Positions 5,882-6,558 of a DNA stretch of 6,558 bases are shown here, piece by piece. Source of the DNA: an uncultured Clostridium sp. (GTDB lineage Bacteria > Bacillota_A > Clostridia > TANB77 > CAG-508); assembly GCA_951800935.1 (NCBI GenBank), contig CATOLW010000073.1, positions 1-6,558 of the forward strand, read 5' to 3'. The position numbers were made by a program, and so were the translations under genes. Numbering within the stretch: the stretch's first letter is position 1; each line of letters opens with the position of its first letter. Below the pieces are notes generated by a model. That model had not been told where the DNA came from, searched no databases, and saw only the letters and a list, made by a program, of their open reading frames with translations.

Positions 5882-5939
5882 AAAAAAAACCTCCTTTACC
5901 TATAATTTTAGTTCATTATATGTAACAAGAGGTTTTTTT
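5882..5939 (-). terminator. Long hairpin between the unknown gene and the lysozyme; terminator-like and overlapping the lysozyme ribosome binding site
   Basis: Read as minus-strand RNA, the 5' arm (5939-5917) holds seven A, CCUCUU, a bulged G, UUAC and, after one mismatch, UAUAAU. It pairs with AUUAUA, GUAAAGGAGG and seven U in the 3' arm (5904-5883), leaving an 8-base loop. That is about 23 pairs with one bulge, one mismatch and one G-U. The plus-strand copy would have a C-A mismatch at the G-U position, so minus-strand RNA is favoured. It starts 6 bases after the upstream stop and ends in eight U, as intrinsic terminators do. The GGAGG of the lysozyme (5894-5890) is fully inside the 3' arm. 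Confidence 0.7.
5915..5920 (-). promoter_or_regulatory. Candidate -10 element inside the hairpin
   Basis: A perfect TATAAT lies on the minus strand in the 5' arm of the hairpin. No good -35 sits 16-18 bases upstream (GAACAA at 17 bases), and there is no TGn extension. If used, transcription would start near 5908. The mRNA would then lack most of the arm that pairs with the ribosome binding site. This is a weak call, because TATAAT is frequent by chance in such AT-rich DNA. Confidence 0.3.
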
Positions 5940-5945
5940 GTTCTT

Positions 5946-6558
5946 TTATGTATCATATTCAAAAACACGAATAGTTTTTAAAGTAATTGGTGCAAAATCT
6001 TTTTCACTTTCAAAGTCAATTATTTTAAAAGTTTTCTTTTTCTTTAATTTCATATCTAGCTTAGCAACATCTACTAAAATTTTAGTAGATAAATCTTGTC
6101 CAAGTGGTAATGTTTTGTTTTGATTATCATAGAAAATATTGTTGGTAAAGCTAATGGCATTGCTACCACGTTTTAGATTTATTTTATAAAAATTTAATTT
6201 AGATTTTCCTTGTTTAATCGCTTCTTTCATTTCCGCTTCTGGACTAATATCAAACACATTAATCTGCTTTTCATCCAACAATTCTTCTTGAATCGCTTTA
6301 TAGACTGGTAAGTCTTCAGAAATCGTTACTTTTTGTAAAGCTTTTTTGACATTTTCTATTACTTTTTCTAGTGCTAATTTGTAACCAATTTGTTTCGTAC
6401 TTTTTGTAATATCCAATATTACAAATTTATCTTTTGCTATTTCTCTGTGTTTTTTATTTTTAATTTTAGAAACTTTAGACATATCTTGTGCTATTCCACC
6501 AAATATATCAAATTCATCTTTTTCCATTAAAACTTTTTCTTCAATTGCTTCTTTTTTC
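5946..6558 (-). CDS. Uncharacterised soluble protein, probably continuing beyond the right edge
   Basis: I do not recognise this protein. From the first in-window ATG (6527) it is 193 residues. The frame stays open to the window edge with coding-like residues (KKEAIEEKVL before the Met), and no ribosome binding site precedes that ATG, so the true start is probably outside the window. It is Lys/Glu/Ile-rich, without cysteine, signal peptide or membrane segment. Residues 1-95 (counted from 6527) look mostly helical and charged. From about residue 96 a compact alternating pattern follows: KLNFYKINLKRGSNAISFTN (110-129), a TLPLGQDLSTKILVDVAKL stretch (139-157), a five-residue basic cluster near 161-165, and the ending FAPITLKTIRVFEYDT. 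The stop is 6 bases before the terminator-like hairpin, consistent with the last gene of a unit. Adjacency to a lysozyme gives no functional clue. Confidence 0.7.
   Translation of the reverse strand, partial: KKEAIEEKVLMEKDEFDIFGGIAQDMSKVSKIKNKKHREIAKDKFVILDITKSTKQIGYKLALEKVIENVKKALQKVTISEDLPVYKAIQEELLDEKQINVFDISPEAEMKEAIKQGKSKLNFYKINLKRGSNAISFTNNIFYDNQNKTLPLGQDLSTKILVDVAKLDMKLKKKKTFKIIDFESEKDFAPITLKTIRVFEYDT

Noticed and set aside
5946..6245. Weak resemblance of the unknown protein's end (FESEKDF followed by TLKTIRV) to the ExE ending of ADP-ribosyltransferase toxins.
   Set aside because: No arginine or STS-type motif sits at the needed spacing, and such short patterns arise by chance in Glu/Lys-rich proteins.

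Overview
This is a strongly AT-rich window (roughly 30% G+C by eye). Every gene I can support lies on the minus strand, so transcription runs from base 6558 towards base 1. RemA (DUF370), YicC, a short omega subunit, a two-domain rubrerythrin and strong GGAGG-type ribosome binding sites point to a low-G+C Gram-positive anaerobe, most likely a member of the Clostridia. Lys/Ile/Asn/Glu-rich proteins fit this. I cannot name the genus.

Layout in transcription order. (1) The right edge, 6558 to 5946, holds the 3' part of an unrecognised soluble protein. (2) A 66-base gap is almost filled by a long hairpin that looks like a terminator and also overlaps the ribosome binding site of the next gene. 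(3) Next is a secreted GH25 lysozyme with three C-terminal LysM repeats. It is split by a frameshift near 5572-5588, so the catalytic residues fall in two reading frames. (4) A tRNA-Leu(CAA) gene with its own plausible promoter is followed 23 bases later by an RNase Z-like metallo-beta-lactamase-fold protein and then by rubrerythrin. This group ends at an intrinsic terminator at 3070-3104. (5) A clear promoter (TTGAAA, 17 bases, TATAAT) starts an operon of rsmE, a membrane protein with a polybasic tail, yicC, remA, rpoZ and gmk, which runs off the left edge.

The last operon is an information-processing cluster: 16S rRNA methylation (RsmE), an RNase family (YicC), a DNA-binding matrix/osmolyte regulator (RemA), the RNA polymerase omega subunit and guanylate kinase. 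The genes are tightly packed, with a 4-base ATGA overlap (membrane protein/yicC) and a 7-base overlap (rpoZ/gmk). From memory of other Firmicutes, yicC-remA-gmk-rpoZ is the usual order, so the last two genes appear swapped here.

I see no transposon, CRISPR array, integrase, riboswitch or clear novel defence system. The points most worth a second look are the hairpin merged with the lysozyme ribosome binding site, the frameshifted lysozyme, the tRNA-Leu/RNase Z-like pairing, and the uncharacterised membrane protein translationally coupled to yicC. No gene-free stretch exceeds 300 bases.
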